From Culex pipiens pallens (lineage: Eukaryota; Arthropoda; Insecta; Diptera; Culicidae), in assembly GCF_016801865.2 (NCBI RefSeq), contig NC_068937.1:133622455-133686454 (forward strand): 64,000 nt of DNA. Reading direction: 5' to 3'. The position numbers were made by a program, and so were the translations under genes. Shown here one piece after another: positions 1-11,000 of this stretch (within the stretch, counting starts at the first letter, position 1; the number at the start of each line of letters is the position of its first letter). Below the pieces are notes generated by a model. That model did no database searches and was not told the DNA's origin. It saw only the letters and a program-made list of their open reading frames with translations.

Positions 1-744
1 ATTTTGTTGAGCGTTTAATTTTCAAAACATGGTTAGTTAGTTAGTTAGTGGTTAGTTAGTGAATCTTGTGCAGATTTGGCAGAAAGAACATTTTTTGTAA
101 CAACAAATTTCATTATGGTCCGTAAATAACTAAAACGTCATTTTGTTCTAAAGAAATAGCAAAATCTTTATCGATTTTGCTAATTTTTTACCAGGAACAG
201 GGTTTGATTCCCAAAGACGCGTTTTTTTTATTGAAAATTGAAAACTATTTTCAAGTAATATGTTATCAAATTACAAAGTATTAAATTTATTTTCTTTGGA
301 TTATGGATATTTTTGACTGTCAATGGTAATAACAAAACAAACAAAAATAATGCAAATTAGCTTGATCAAAACTTTAATTTCTCACCGAAGCAGATGAAAT
401 TCATTTCCCACCTTATGAATCTATTCTCATTGCATTGCCAGCAGAGAGTTGCAAACCCATCGGGCGTATATTTTCTACTTACCGTAAAATTCCGGTGGTC
501 TGATTTTTTTTTAACCTATATCCAATCAATTCAGCTTTTCTGACAAATATACTAACATTTGCCCAGTAATGTTATTGAAAATGGAAAGCCAACGAAAGAA
601 AAATCCATAAATTTAGCTTTGAATAAATTTCCGAATTATTGTTCTTAAAAAATCGTAAAAAAGAGATAAACAAATGCTTAAGTACGGTGGTGTTACTAGT
701 GACTTTTTAATAGTTTACTTAATCATAATTAATAAAGAGTTTTA
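1..744. other. Intergenic AT-rich DNA, no gene seen
   Basis: No coding region is supported here. A short run of the tetranucleotide GTTA/TTAG lies at about 31-61. The rest is AT-rich with many homopolymer runs and frequent stops in all frames. I see no element ends. Confidence 0.6.
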
Positions 745-1188
745 AAATAGTAGTTTATGCAACAAGTTGCAAAAAGAGGATTTTTTCAGCACGAGTCGTA
801 CATTTATCCAACGAGGTTCACCGAGTTGGATAAATACGACGAGTGCTGAAAAAATCAAGTTTTGCAACGAGTTCCATACAACATTTTTTGCAATTTCGAA
901 AAACACCCAGTGAGTGAAATTTTAAGTCGAATTTTCATGTATTTTGTCAATAAATCGTTTAATTCAAAAAAATGTTGAAAAGTGTTACTTTTCGAAACAA
1001 GTGCTGAAAAGTTCAACTTTTCAGCACCCATTTCAGTGCTGAAAAGTAGAACTTTTCAGCATTTATTTTGAAAAGTGTTGCTATTCGATTCTGTTATTTT
1101 TGGTACAGAAAAGTAGGCTATTTCGTCGTTCAAGAATGACAGGAAAAGTAAGTAGTTTCACGACGGAATTGCAAAAATGCTTTTTTAT
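745..1188 (+). repeat. Left copy of a 0.44-kb repeat present as an inverted pair
   Basis: This stretch is matched, reverse complemented and with few differences, by 2193-2633. Within it, about 780-860 forms a hairpin: CAGCACGAGTCGTA, then ATTTATCCAAC, then the complementary GTTGGATAAAT and ACGAGTGCTG. A second palindromic cluster of GTGCTGAAAAGT/ACTTTTCAGCAC lies at about 1000-1065. There is no protein-coding potential; small ORFs across it are chance. The structure suggests a non-autonomous DNA element (MITE), but no target duplication could be fixed. Confidence 0.7.
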
Positions 1189-2192
1189 TGTACTCAATGG
1201 AAAAGCCTACTTTTTTATGTGCACTGGCCAGGGATGGAATCATCGCGAAAAAATCAATTTCGAATTTTGCGAACTTTCTTCACCCGTGAAAGAGAGAGGA
1301 GGCGAATCGCGCAAAAGAAAATCGCTCCCGAAATTCTCTAAGAAAATCAATCTACTGATGATATTTTGTGAGTTTCCTTGTCAGCACCACTTAAAAATAT
1401 TTATTTCGCTTTGTTTACATACATTGCCCATCTACAAAATGTGACAGGTCGTTTTTCGACGTGTGACGTTACACTTGCAAGAGTAGTGGTGAAAAAGATG
1501 TTCCACCGAATAACCTAGATGATGATTTTTTTAGATTCTTTTTACCGATCTTTCGTGCGCGAGAGAGAGGAGCCATGCTCCCTTCGGATTTTTTCTCTTG
1601 ATGAACATCCAAAGATATTCTTTTGATGATGATTATTCCATCGCTGGCACTGGCACTTTCTTCGACTAGAAATTTTAACTTTTTCTGGTCGTAATTTTTT
1701 AAATAAATTTCAAAAGTTTAGGTTTACGAACTTTCTTGACAAAATGTTTCTTATTTGACAGTACTTTCTAGGTAGTTGATCTATTGTAAAATGCCAACTA
1801 GATAAATTTTTTATTGTTGTACAAAAAGAACACAATTTTGACTATCATTCCTTTTTATGACTCAAAATAAAGCTGAATGGGTTTATTTTTATTTTCTCCC
1901 AAGACTTAAAAAAAAATATAAAATTCAAATTTAAAGCTATGGTTTCAACACTTGTATGAAAAAGTGTTTTAGAGTGCTTTTGACATCTCTAAAATTGTTC
2001 TAGTTTGATTTTCAAAATATCTAAGTATTGACCGTGTGTTTTTTTTTTTTTTTTGTGACAAAAAAATCCAATTCTAACCGAAAACAATTTGAAATGCATT
2101 TTCCTTCGATTAAATTTATACGTTATTAGCATATTTGTGCTCGATTGAAAATATTTTTATTTTTTGTAAAATTCTGATACACAGTACCACAA
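1189..2192. other. Spacer between inverted repeat copies, with a decayed MITE fragment
   Basis: About 1 kb separates the two inverted copies. From about 2060 the sequence resembles the MITE family best seen at 45725-46172 (shared blocks GAAAACAATTT, AAATGCATTTTCC, GATTGAAAATATTTT, ACAGTACCAC). That similarity resumes at 2634 after the right-hand copy, so the right copy appears to have inserted into this older element. No coding sequence is supported. Confidence 0.45.
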
Positions 2193-2633
2193 AAAAGCTT
2201 TTTTTGCAATTCCGTCGTGAAACTACTTACTTTTCCTGTCATTCTTGAACGACGAAATAGCCTACTTTTCTGTACCAAAAATAACAGAATCGAATAGCAA
2301 CACTTTTCAAAATAAATGCTGAAAAGTTCTACTTTTCAGCACTGAAATGGGTGCTGAAAAGTTGAACTTTTCAGCACTTGTTTCGAAAAGTAACACTTTT
2401 CAACATTTTTTTGATTTAAACGATTTATTGACAAAATACATGAAAATGCGACTTAAAATTTCACTCAATAAGTGTTTTTCAAAATTGCAAAAAATGTTGT
2501 ATGGAACTCGTTGCAAAACTTGATTTTTTCAGCACTCGTCGTATTTATCCAACTCGGTGAACCTCGTTGGATAAATGTACGACTCGTGCTGAAAAAATCC
2601 TCTTTTTGCAACTTGTTGCATAAACTACTATTT
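2193..2633 (-). repeat. Right copy of the 0.44-kb inverted repeat pair
   Basis: Near-complete reverse complement of 745-1188, starting at GCAATTCCGTCGTGAAAC and ending at GCATAAACTACTATTT. It carries the same two hairpin modules. The sequence on both sides (up to 2192 and from 2634) reads as one interrupted older repeat, which argues for an independent insertion rather than one 1.9-kb foldback. Confidence 0.7.
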
Positions 2634-3843
2634 CGGTTTTACAAAAAAATGTCGATGCAAAGATATTTTGAAAACTAATGATTGCAAAACAACTTGGCTA
2701 GTGTAAAATGTGTAAAATCACTTTTCACCATTTTAAAAACACGGAACAAGGACAATTCACTTAGAGGTCTTTTTTTATTTTTTTTAAATAAAGATTTTAC
2801 AACAATCATACAATAAAATCAAACAAAAATGCTACCCAGAGAGGAAGGTAAAAATCCACCAATGAACATTCCTTTCCGATATCTCTCTTAGTGAATATTG
2901 ATGAAAATTCTTCAATTGACACATTCCGCGATCACGTAACAAGTTTTTTCCCCACATTTTTCGAAATATGTTTCGTATGATATCAAAACCATTACAAATT
3001 TGGATTAGAAATTGAATTTTCCACAAAAAGTTATCATGGAAAACTAATTTCAAGTCGAACTTTTCATTTGTCACATCGATTACCCCGTGACGTTGAAAAG
3101 TAGTGAGAAATAGCGAAAAATCGACCCTATTTGGTTTCATACAAATGAATAACTCATGTTTTAGTTATGATAAACATTTTTCATTTTGATGATCGAGCTG
3201 CAATAAATAAATAAAAACTAATAATTTCAATTCGGTTTTGTTACAATTTGTTCATTTAATTTACCTAACAGAGTTTTTGTGTTCATTTCAGCTGTATGTT
3301 ACGTCATAATTCATTTCAGAGCAATTGTCACTACCAATTATTTAAATTATGCATAAACAGGAAACATGAACTTATGAATTTGTTAGGGGATCCGTGCTTT
3401 TACTATGGAATTGCTTCCATAAAGTAGAACGATTTTTTTTTGTACCATGCGTCCCCATGATCATCTGAGTAAGCTTTCCTTTCGATGGAACCGCATGGTT
3501 CATCATAAAGTTTCATCTACAATGGTAAACTCGCAGGATCGCAGATGCAAGTGCTAGGATTGAACGTATGCAAATAAATCTTATCTTCTACAATTTCAAT
3601 GTTGCGGTGCTTTAAAATTACAGAAATAACATTATTTAAAAATGCTAGAGAGGCCTGATTAAAGGACATGACATCAATTTGATTTATGTTCATTTTGGAA
3701 TTGTCACCAAATAAAGAAAATCGATAATAAAATGTTATTCAATACTTTTAATTCATCATGTCGTAAAAGTACGAAGCTGGATAATCTTCTAATTAAAAGA
3801 GAGTTAAATACATAAATCTACTCAGCAGCACACGCAAACAATC
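2634..3843. other. Intergenic DNA downstream of the ABCG gene
   Basis: The first 130 bp continue the old MITE fragment interrupted at 2193. The remainder is AT-rich without supported genes. The last part (about 3740-3843) should be the 3' UTR of the minus-strand ABCG gene; read on the minus strand, a variant poly(A) signal ATTAAA lies at about 3747-3752, roughly 95 nt past the stop. That signal is a suggestion only. Confidence 0.4.
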
Positions 3844-5042
3844 TCAATCCCTAAACTTCCTCCGCACGCACCGCGGCATCGGCAGCAGATAGAGAATCAT
3901 GTTGAACGCGCACAGCCCCAGCGCAAACGCAATGCTCGCCGCAATGTCCGTCGTTTCCTGGGGGTGCGCCTTCCCAATGCGCTCGAGCAAAAAGTCCGCT
4001 GGCGTGGGGCAAACCGTTCCGGGGCCGGGCTGGCAGCGCATCGGGCGCGCGTGGAAGATCGTCGAGTGAAGCAGCGAGCTCGCGTACTTGGTGTGCACGC
4101 CCTTGCTGTTGTCCTGCAGCCACGGCGAGAGGCCCTTGAAGGAGCTGGGGGGAAAACGGAATTGATTAGATCTGATTTGGGAAGAGATTGTGTGGTGGTT
4201 GTGGTATCTTACCGGACGGTTCCACTGGCCAGAACTAAGCACACGATCAAGATGTAGGACACGGCGATGGCGGCATTGATCTGAGACTTGACAATGAGCT
4301 TTTTTTGGGTGGAGGAAAAGGTTAACATTGGTTCTGGAACACTTTTGAACTGATCAACTCACCAAGAATGCGATACTAAGTTGTTCGGCGAGCATGAAGC
4401 TAGTCCAGAGAGCAACCAGGATGTACATAAAGTAAAGACCGTTCGGGTTGACGGGATCAAGAACCAGCGGGTAGAAGGCGCAGGCCGCGATCGCGGCCGA
4501 GATAAACGAAAACGGCATCGACACGGTGTTGTACGCGATCAGCAGCGTTGCTCCGGTGTACAGACCTTCCGAGTATTCCTGGCAGAAGCGTTTGCGCCAC
4601 GATGGGACTGAAAATAAATCTTGAAGTCAAGCGTACTAAGACATCAAAAACCTCAAACTTACACAACGTGATCGTCGTCCAAATGCCAACTCCGTAGCTC
4701 AGCCCCAGCACCGTCATGATCAGTCCACTCTTGCTGAAGAACCCGTGCGAGTCGTCCCCGACCTGGCTGTAGAACAGCCACAGCAGTCCAACGGCCGCCG
4801 GCAGGGCCAGCAGTCGCAGGAACATCGCCTTCATGCCGGCGTACCCGCAGGAGAAGGTCGCCGCCAGCAGGCGCAGGTACAGGATGCCCCAGACCTTTAG
4901 CTCGCCGGGTTTGCCGTACGCCAGTGGGATCTTACCGCTACCGATCGGGTTGATCGGGGCTTCCGGGATGGGAGATTCCCGGGCGAAACGCTCCACTAGG
5001 GCTTCGATCTGCTGGCTCGACTCGAGGAAGCGATCGCGGGAT
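3844..5042 (-). CDS. Exons 4-7 of the ABCG gene: transmembrane half
   Basis: Exon 4 (5042-4663) begins mid-codon (A completes AG from exon 3 to give Arg) and carries helix 1 (about MFLRLLALPAAVGLLWLFY) and helix 2 (GLIMTVLGLSYGVGIWTT). Exon 5 (4607-4363) carries helix 3 (LLIAYNTVSMPFSFISAA) and helix 4 (YFMYILVALWTSFMLAEQ). Exon 6 (4298-4213) carries helix 5 (AIAVSYILIVCLVLASG). Exon 7 (4144-3844) carries an extracellular loop with three Cys (RCQPGPGTVCPTP contains two) and helix 6 (ASIAFALGLCAFNMILYLL), then a short basic tail and TGA at 3844-3846. The three introns here are short (about 55-70 bp), a contrast with the 11.5-kb intron just upstream. Confidence 0.92.
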
Positions 5043-8000
5043 CTGTTGGGAGGGGGTTTTGAGGGTTGAGTAATACTACTAGGCGATTCAAGGGAGATTT
5101 GGATGGGTGATCGTCGTAACAGTGAAACAAACTGAGTTTAGTATAAAAATAACACATTTCAAGTCTTTTATTTGCTTTTCACGGACCATTCTGGTTCAAG
5201 TAGAGCATCATGTCGATCTCCTCCTCGCGCAGTACGGCCCGCTTCTTGAGGAAGTCCAGCTGGTCGGCTCGGCCGAATCGCAGCTTCATGTCATCACAGG
5301 CCGCTGGAATGTTTAGTACTCGCTGGCAGAGCTTCTTGAGCAGCGGGAAGGAACACTCGGTGCGCCAGTAGCTCAGGACGTCCACCGGGGCTTCCAGCTT
5401 GACGTCCACGTACTGGCGAATTTCGTCGTCCACCACGTCGGACGATTCCACCTCCAGCGAGAGGTCCATAAATTCGTAGAACTTGGACTCCTTCTGGATG
5501 TCGACGTTCTTTTTGCCGCTCGAGTGTAGCTTCCGCAGCTGCTCGATCCCGTCCTGATCGCGGGCCAGTTGCGCCTTCACGATGGCAAGCGTTTCGACGC
5601 GCTCCTCTTCGGTTAGGAAGCGAAGTCCCTTGAACTTCGGATCCAGGAAGACCGCTATCTTGTGGTAGTCGTGCAGCTTCAAGCTTTGCTTGATCTGCAT
5701 CTGGAATGCTTCTTTAATAGTCTTCATGTTCTCGTCGTCTGCCTCCTCAACGCGAAAGTGTTTCTCCAGCTTCTTCTTCCAGAGAACCACCTCGCTTATT
5801 GTCGCCGTCCCGTCCGCCACCAGACTCCGCAGTGGTTCCTTGAACGGAGCCAGTATCTTCTTCATCGCATCCTCGTCCTCGTCGTCATCTTCGGCCAGGA
5901 AGATCTTCTCCACGTACTGTTCGCTGTCAAACTCGAACATGTCCATGATCTTCTTCATGATCCCCCAGAGGGCGGTCACCACGCACGGAATCAGCTCGAA
6001 CTCCTCGGAGCGTGGCACGTTGAGTTTGGAACCGTACACCAGCTTCAGCGGTTCCGTCTGTTCTCGCTCCAAAATCTCAGGAATTATCGTCGGCATGCTG
6101 CCAACAAACTCATCTAGCTCATCTACTTGGACAGTCTTAACGTTGATCTTGCGGAAGTAGTAATCCTCTGCAACCGTGTAGGAATTAACCGTAACGTACG
6201 ATTTCTGCTCCGCCTCGTTCCGGAACATGCTCAAACTGTAGCTGAGATCACAGTCCACCAACGCTTGGTTCAGCTGCATCCTGGCCTGCTGGTAGATCGA
6301 GGGAATTATCCGATCCAGCAGCTTCGACTTATCCGCCAGGAACCCAATATCCTGCTGACCGTAGTACACCCCAACGTTGACCAACATCTGCGCGAACGTC
6401 CGGAAGCTCGCACTGTCGAACAGCTCCACGCTGCTGAGATCTTTGTACAGGAAACACGCCTGCTGCCGCACGAGATCATCGATCACGTTCTGCGGCATAG
6501 CTGTCGTCTGGAACTTGGCCGCCGCAGCCGTCGCCGAGGCACCTCCCCCACTTCCGTTGGTCTGCTTCGTCGGGAGGTTCCGGTTGGAGGCCGGTTGCTG
6601 CTCGATCTTCACCTCCACCCCGGACGGCAGCTTGATCTTGCACTTGTGCCTCAGCAGCGATCCCGTTCCGGTGCTGGCCTTGTGCAGAACCAACCAGCCG
6701 CACTCCAAACACCGCACGTAGTTCTGCTTGACCCCTTTGTAGTACATCGGCATGTAACGCGCCCAGGTGCTGTTGTTGTTGTGGTGCTTCCGGTACACCA
6801 GATCCGGATCCTTCTCGGTGATCTTCTGCTCGAGCATGTCCTTGGTGAGCAGGTTGACGGGGGTGGGTTTGAACATCTGGTCCGCCAGCTGGTACGACAT
6901 GTTGCCCAGCTGGAACTGGAGCGACTTTTGGGCGGCGGCGGCGGTGCCGGTCGACAGGCCGAACTGCTTCCGGAAGGCGGACTCGTCCGCGAGCGAGCGG
7001 GTTTTGATTTCGATTTCCGGCTCGTGGGGCGCCTCATCGTTGGAGAAGTCCTCGAGGACTTGGGCGAGCGTGCTGTTGGCGTCGAGGGATACTTCCGAGT
7101 CGGCCTAAAATTGGGGTTTGATGGTTAGAGTTTGAGGGTTGAATTTGGACTCTTTGACGTGGGAGTGCTGTAAGTTTTGTGGTGCGGAGGCGGGCTACAA
7201 GTCACGCGTTTCAAGTCACATTGACCTGACATCAGCGTGAAGAAAGCAACACAAAACACGTTGCTCTCCGCTAGAAAGTCGATGGAATACATTGTCGCAG
7301 CGCAAAATTAGCACCCTTCTACGTGATTCACTCATGAGTTTCCACAGTTTGTTGATCACGACATCACGCGTCACGACCGCAAGCTTCCAAAATACCGGAA
7401 CACGCGCGCGCTCTCTCTCTCTCGCAAGAGAGTGAGAGAACGAACGTGTAACGGTACACGAAAACAAAGAGAGAATCTCGAGTGTAGTGGTGATGAGCGC
7501 CGCGGCGCTCATCGGCGACGACCACTTGTTTGTGTATATATTCCGTCATTGCATTCGACACGCGGAAACACTGTGAAGAGGAGGAACGCTGGATAATTCG
7601 TTCTTCGTTCGACTTTCACAGCTCGTGCAGGCGTGCGAGGTCCGCCATTTTGGAAGCTGACCACGTCACACAGCGTCACGTCAAAGTGGATGTTTAAATG
7701 GGAGTGTATCATGGCATACCTGGATGTCCGGATCGGCCGCTTCCTCCTTTATCTGGAGCTGCATGTACATCAAAGCGGCCGCTGCCGCCTTGCCGTCCAG
7801 CTTGTCCCGTCTCATGGTGTCCGCACTCTTGCTTCGTGCATCACGGATACCTGCCGCGTTGACGACGGCAGGTGGCAGTGACCCGTCCAGCAGTGTAATC
7901 GAAGCCGATCTGTTGCCACCGTTGGTGGATGTGGATGAGGACGGCGTCTGTTGATCCCGTCGCATCATCCTCGTAGCCGCAGGTCACGACGAAGCCGATG

Positions 8001-11000
8001 CTCAAAGTTCGATGGCACGACGACGACGACGACGGCAGGAAGACTCGTCTGTTTGCAGTTCTTGTTGGCAGTCAACGAGCCTTGCATGTCCAGTTTGCGT
8101 CGCTACCTTCTTCACCTCGTCGTTCTGCTAGACACTTCCCACTTCTTGATACACACCGAGTCTTTCCTTCTTCTAGCTGCTACTTCGCGCTTCGTCTGCT
8201 ACACACTTCCTTCTTTGCGTCGTATTTGTCACGCACGCACACAACACCGACTCGACGTTCCGACGCGCGACGACGAAAAAAAGCACGACCACTTCGGTTC
8301 ACTCTCAACGCTCAACTAAATCGTGAGTGCACCCGACTCAACCACCGACCTGCCTGGCTTGCTGGACCTGCAAACTTGGTGAGAGTCACGTTTTCCAGTT
8401 CTCTATCGCGTCTTCTCCCCTGCCGTACACCCCACCTGTCGTCGCCGCCACGGCTTCTTCCGCAGCTTCTACGAAGCAAAGGTGCACGTTTCATGCTTGG
8501 CGCAGATACACGCAAAGCACGCGATGTACACGAAGAAACTCACAAAAAAAGACCGGTGCGTAGAGAAGCTCGGGTCTGGGGTTGCAGCGCACAAAGTCCA
8601 CATTGAACCAACCACAAAAACCCTACCATCTCTACTGCACAGCGCACACACACCGCAGGTAAGAAAGAACTCCAGAAGAATATCTTCACACACAGGTACA
8701 ACAGGTACAACTCGACGCAAAGGATATCGTCGTGGTGTGTGTGCTCTTCGTTCAGACATTGGCAGAAGAAAGAGGCTGATGATGGAGCCGATTCAGCTGC
8801 CGGTGACGACGGTGGCGTGACGAAGGGTACACAGAGGATTGCGCGCGGCGGGGTGGACATTCGAAGAAGCACGAAACAAAGTGGGAAACGGTGTGAATTT
8901 TTTGCTTTGCTTCTTCCCGTTTTAAGGGTAAGAACTTTCGTGCGAAAGAAACAAACAAATTGCGTTGAAATTGGAAAAGAAGCCATTCCAAAAATAAAAT
9001 TGTGTTGATGATGACCAGTTTTCAAAACAGTGAATCACGAAAAAAAATACTTCTGGAATTATTGTTACCTCTTAAAATTTGGATTTAAGAACTATAAAAA
9101 CTCCATACTTTTTGAAAAACTATTAATCTTTTCCGGATCACACATCGCCATGAAACTAAACTTTAAATATTAGGCTAGATTTAAAAAAAATGTTAGAAAA
9201 AAGTATCACAAACTGCTTGGGCTAGTACATAAACAACGTAGTTTCCAAACTATAAATTGTAAACCCCTACTACTGGCTTTTTTCTAAAAACATGTTTGTT
9301 TACTTTTTATATGATTTTTCGCCCCTTTCCCTAAAAAGGCCACCTGGTTTATAGATTTTATGGATGAGCCTGATACATGATTACAATCATCCCCCGGTGG
9401 TTGGGCACTTTTTCGTTTGACACTTTTTTAGTTTGTACCCCGTTGGTTTGACAAAGTCAAACTAAAAAGTAACGAACTGTCACTTTTTACACGGCGCTCA
9501 CGCACACTATCAAAACAAACGTTTGGTAGTAAGTGTGAGCTCTGTGTAAAGAGGGTGTCAAATTAAAAAGTGACCTCGTTTGTTTGACAACAGTTGATGT
9601 CAAACCATCGGGGTTTCAGTGTACAGTAAGGTGCTGTCAAAAGTTTCCAAAATATAAAGAAACATTAAATTATTTTAGCATCGTTTGCATGAGTTTTCAA
9701 ATGAAAATGCACTTTTTCTTGTAATTATAAATGAAAAGACCAGACAGAAACAACCTGTACGAGTTGACATTTTGCTGAGTACAATCAACACATTTTTTTT
9801 GTTAAATTAAACCTTGAATCTTGAGCTTGAAATCCACCGGTCTCCGGATAGATATTTGACAGACCTTTCAAAGTAGTCTGGCAACTATCTTGAAAAATTA
9901 CCACTTAAGTAATATTTTTACACATTTTTGCTGTCGGATTTCAGTAAGTTTTATGTATCTACAATGCGATCATCTCATCTCATCATCATCATTTTTTCCA
10001 AAGAGTCACAAACTTAAAAAAAATCTGGCAACCATATCTTTAGAGATACAGTCCAGACTCGATTATCCGAAGCCTCGATTATCCGAAGTTTCGATTATCC
10101 GAAGTTCGATTATCCGAAGGTTTGTATGGGACTTCGGATAATCGAATCACGAACAAAAAAATCGTATTTTTTTCATTTTCTTGTTTTTAACCTAAACTTG
10201 GATTTCTACTACCCCATTTTAGTCAAATATGAGTTGTTGATTGCCTTTTAATAAATAAAATGCACTTTTTCAATATTGCATCACCACCACCTTTGATTTA
10301 AAAATTCTAAATAATTTTATCGTAGTTTAGGGGTCAAACCTATGCTCAACAATTAAAAATTAGACAACAACAACAAAAATTTCCGTGATTCGATTATCCG
10401 AAGTTTCGATTATCCGAAGTGAATTTTTTCCGAGGCCTTCGGATAATCGAGTCTGGACTGTATTCAATAAACTCACTATTTAATTCTTTTTAATGTCAGA
10501 ACTCAGTAATTTTGATTAAATCTGGAGCAACATTTGATAAGGGCGCATTTTGACAGCTAGAACTATTTCGAACATTCTGGGACAGATCATGAGCTGTCAA
10601 AATGCTTATCCACCCTTTTATCGTGTTGCTCCAGAAATTATTCGAGTCTGCAATTCGACTCTTTGTTGAAAAAGTAATTAAAATACATTTCCGAAAAGAC
10701 GAAATATCTGAATTAAATATTCAAAAATCAGTTTCAGACTAAAAAAAAATTAAACTTTTCACAAATTACACAGAAAAAAATCAATTCTCGAAACCGTGAA
10801 GTCAGTTCACGATTATGAGAACCACGAAGGAATATATTCACGTTTATGGTGCAAATGCACCATACTCATGAATAAATTCCTTCGTGGATCTCACATTCGT
10901 GAACTTAATTCACGATTACGGGAATTGATTTTTTTCTGTGTATTGTGCTACATATTTTTATGATAAATTCTCTGTTTTGGATATAAGTGGAAAAAATAAA

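Noticed and set aside
1100..1444. 114-codon plus-strand frame
   Set aside because: It begins inside the inverted repeat copy and has no domain; composition is that of chance frames in AT-rich DNA.
6127..7128. 333-codon plus-strand frame opposite the BED/hAT gene
   Set aside because: Antisense shadow of a GC-rich coding exon. The minus-strand frame has the domains and splice sites.
7998..8606. 202-codon plus-strand frame upstream of the BED/hAT gene
   Set aside because: Arg/Ser/Pro-rich low-complexity frame overlapping several others in the leader region, with no domain and no splice context.
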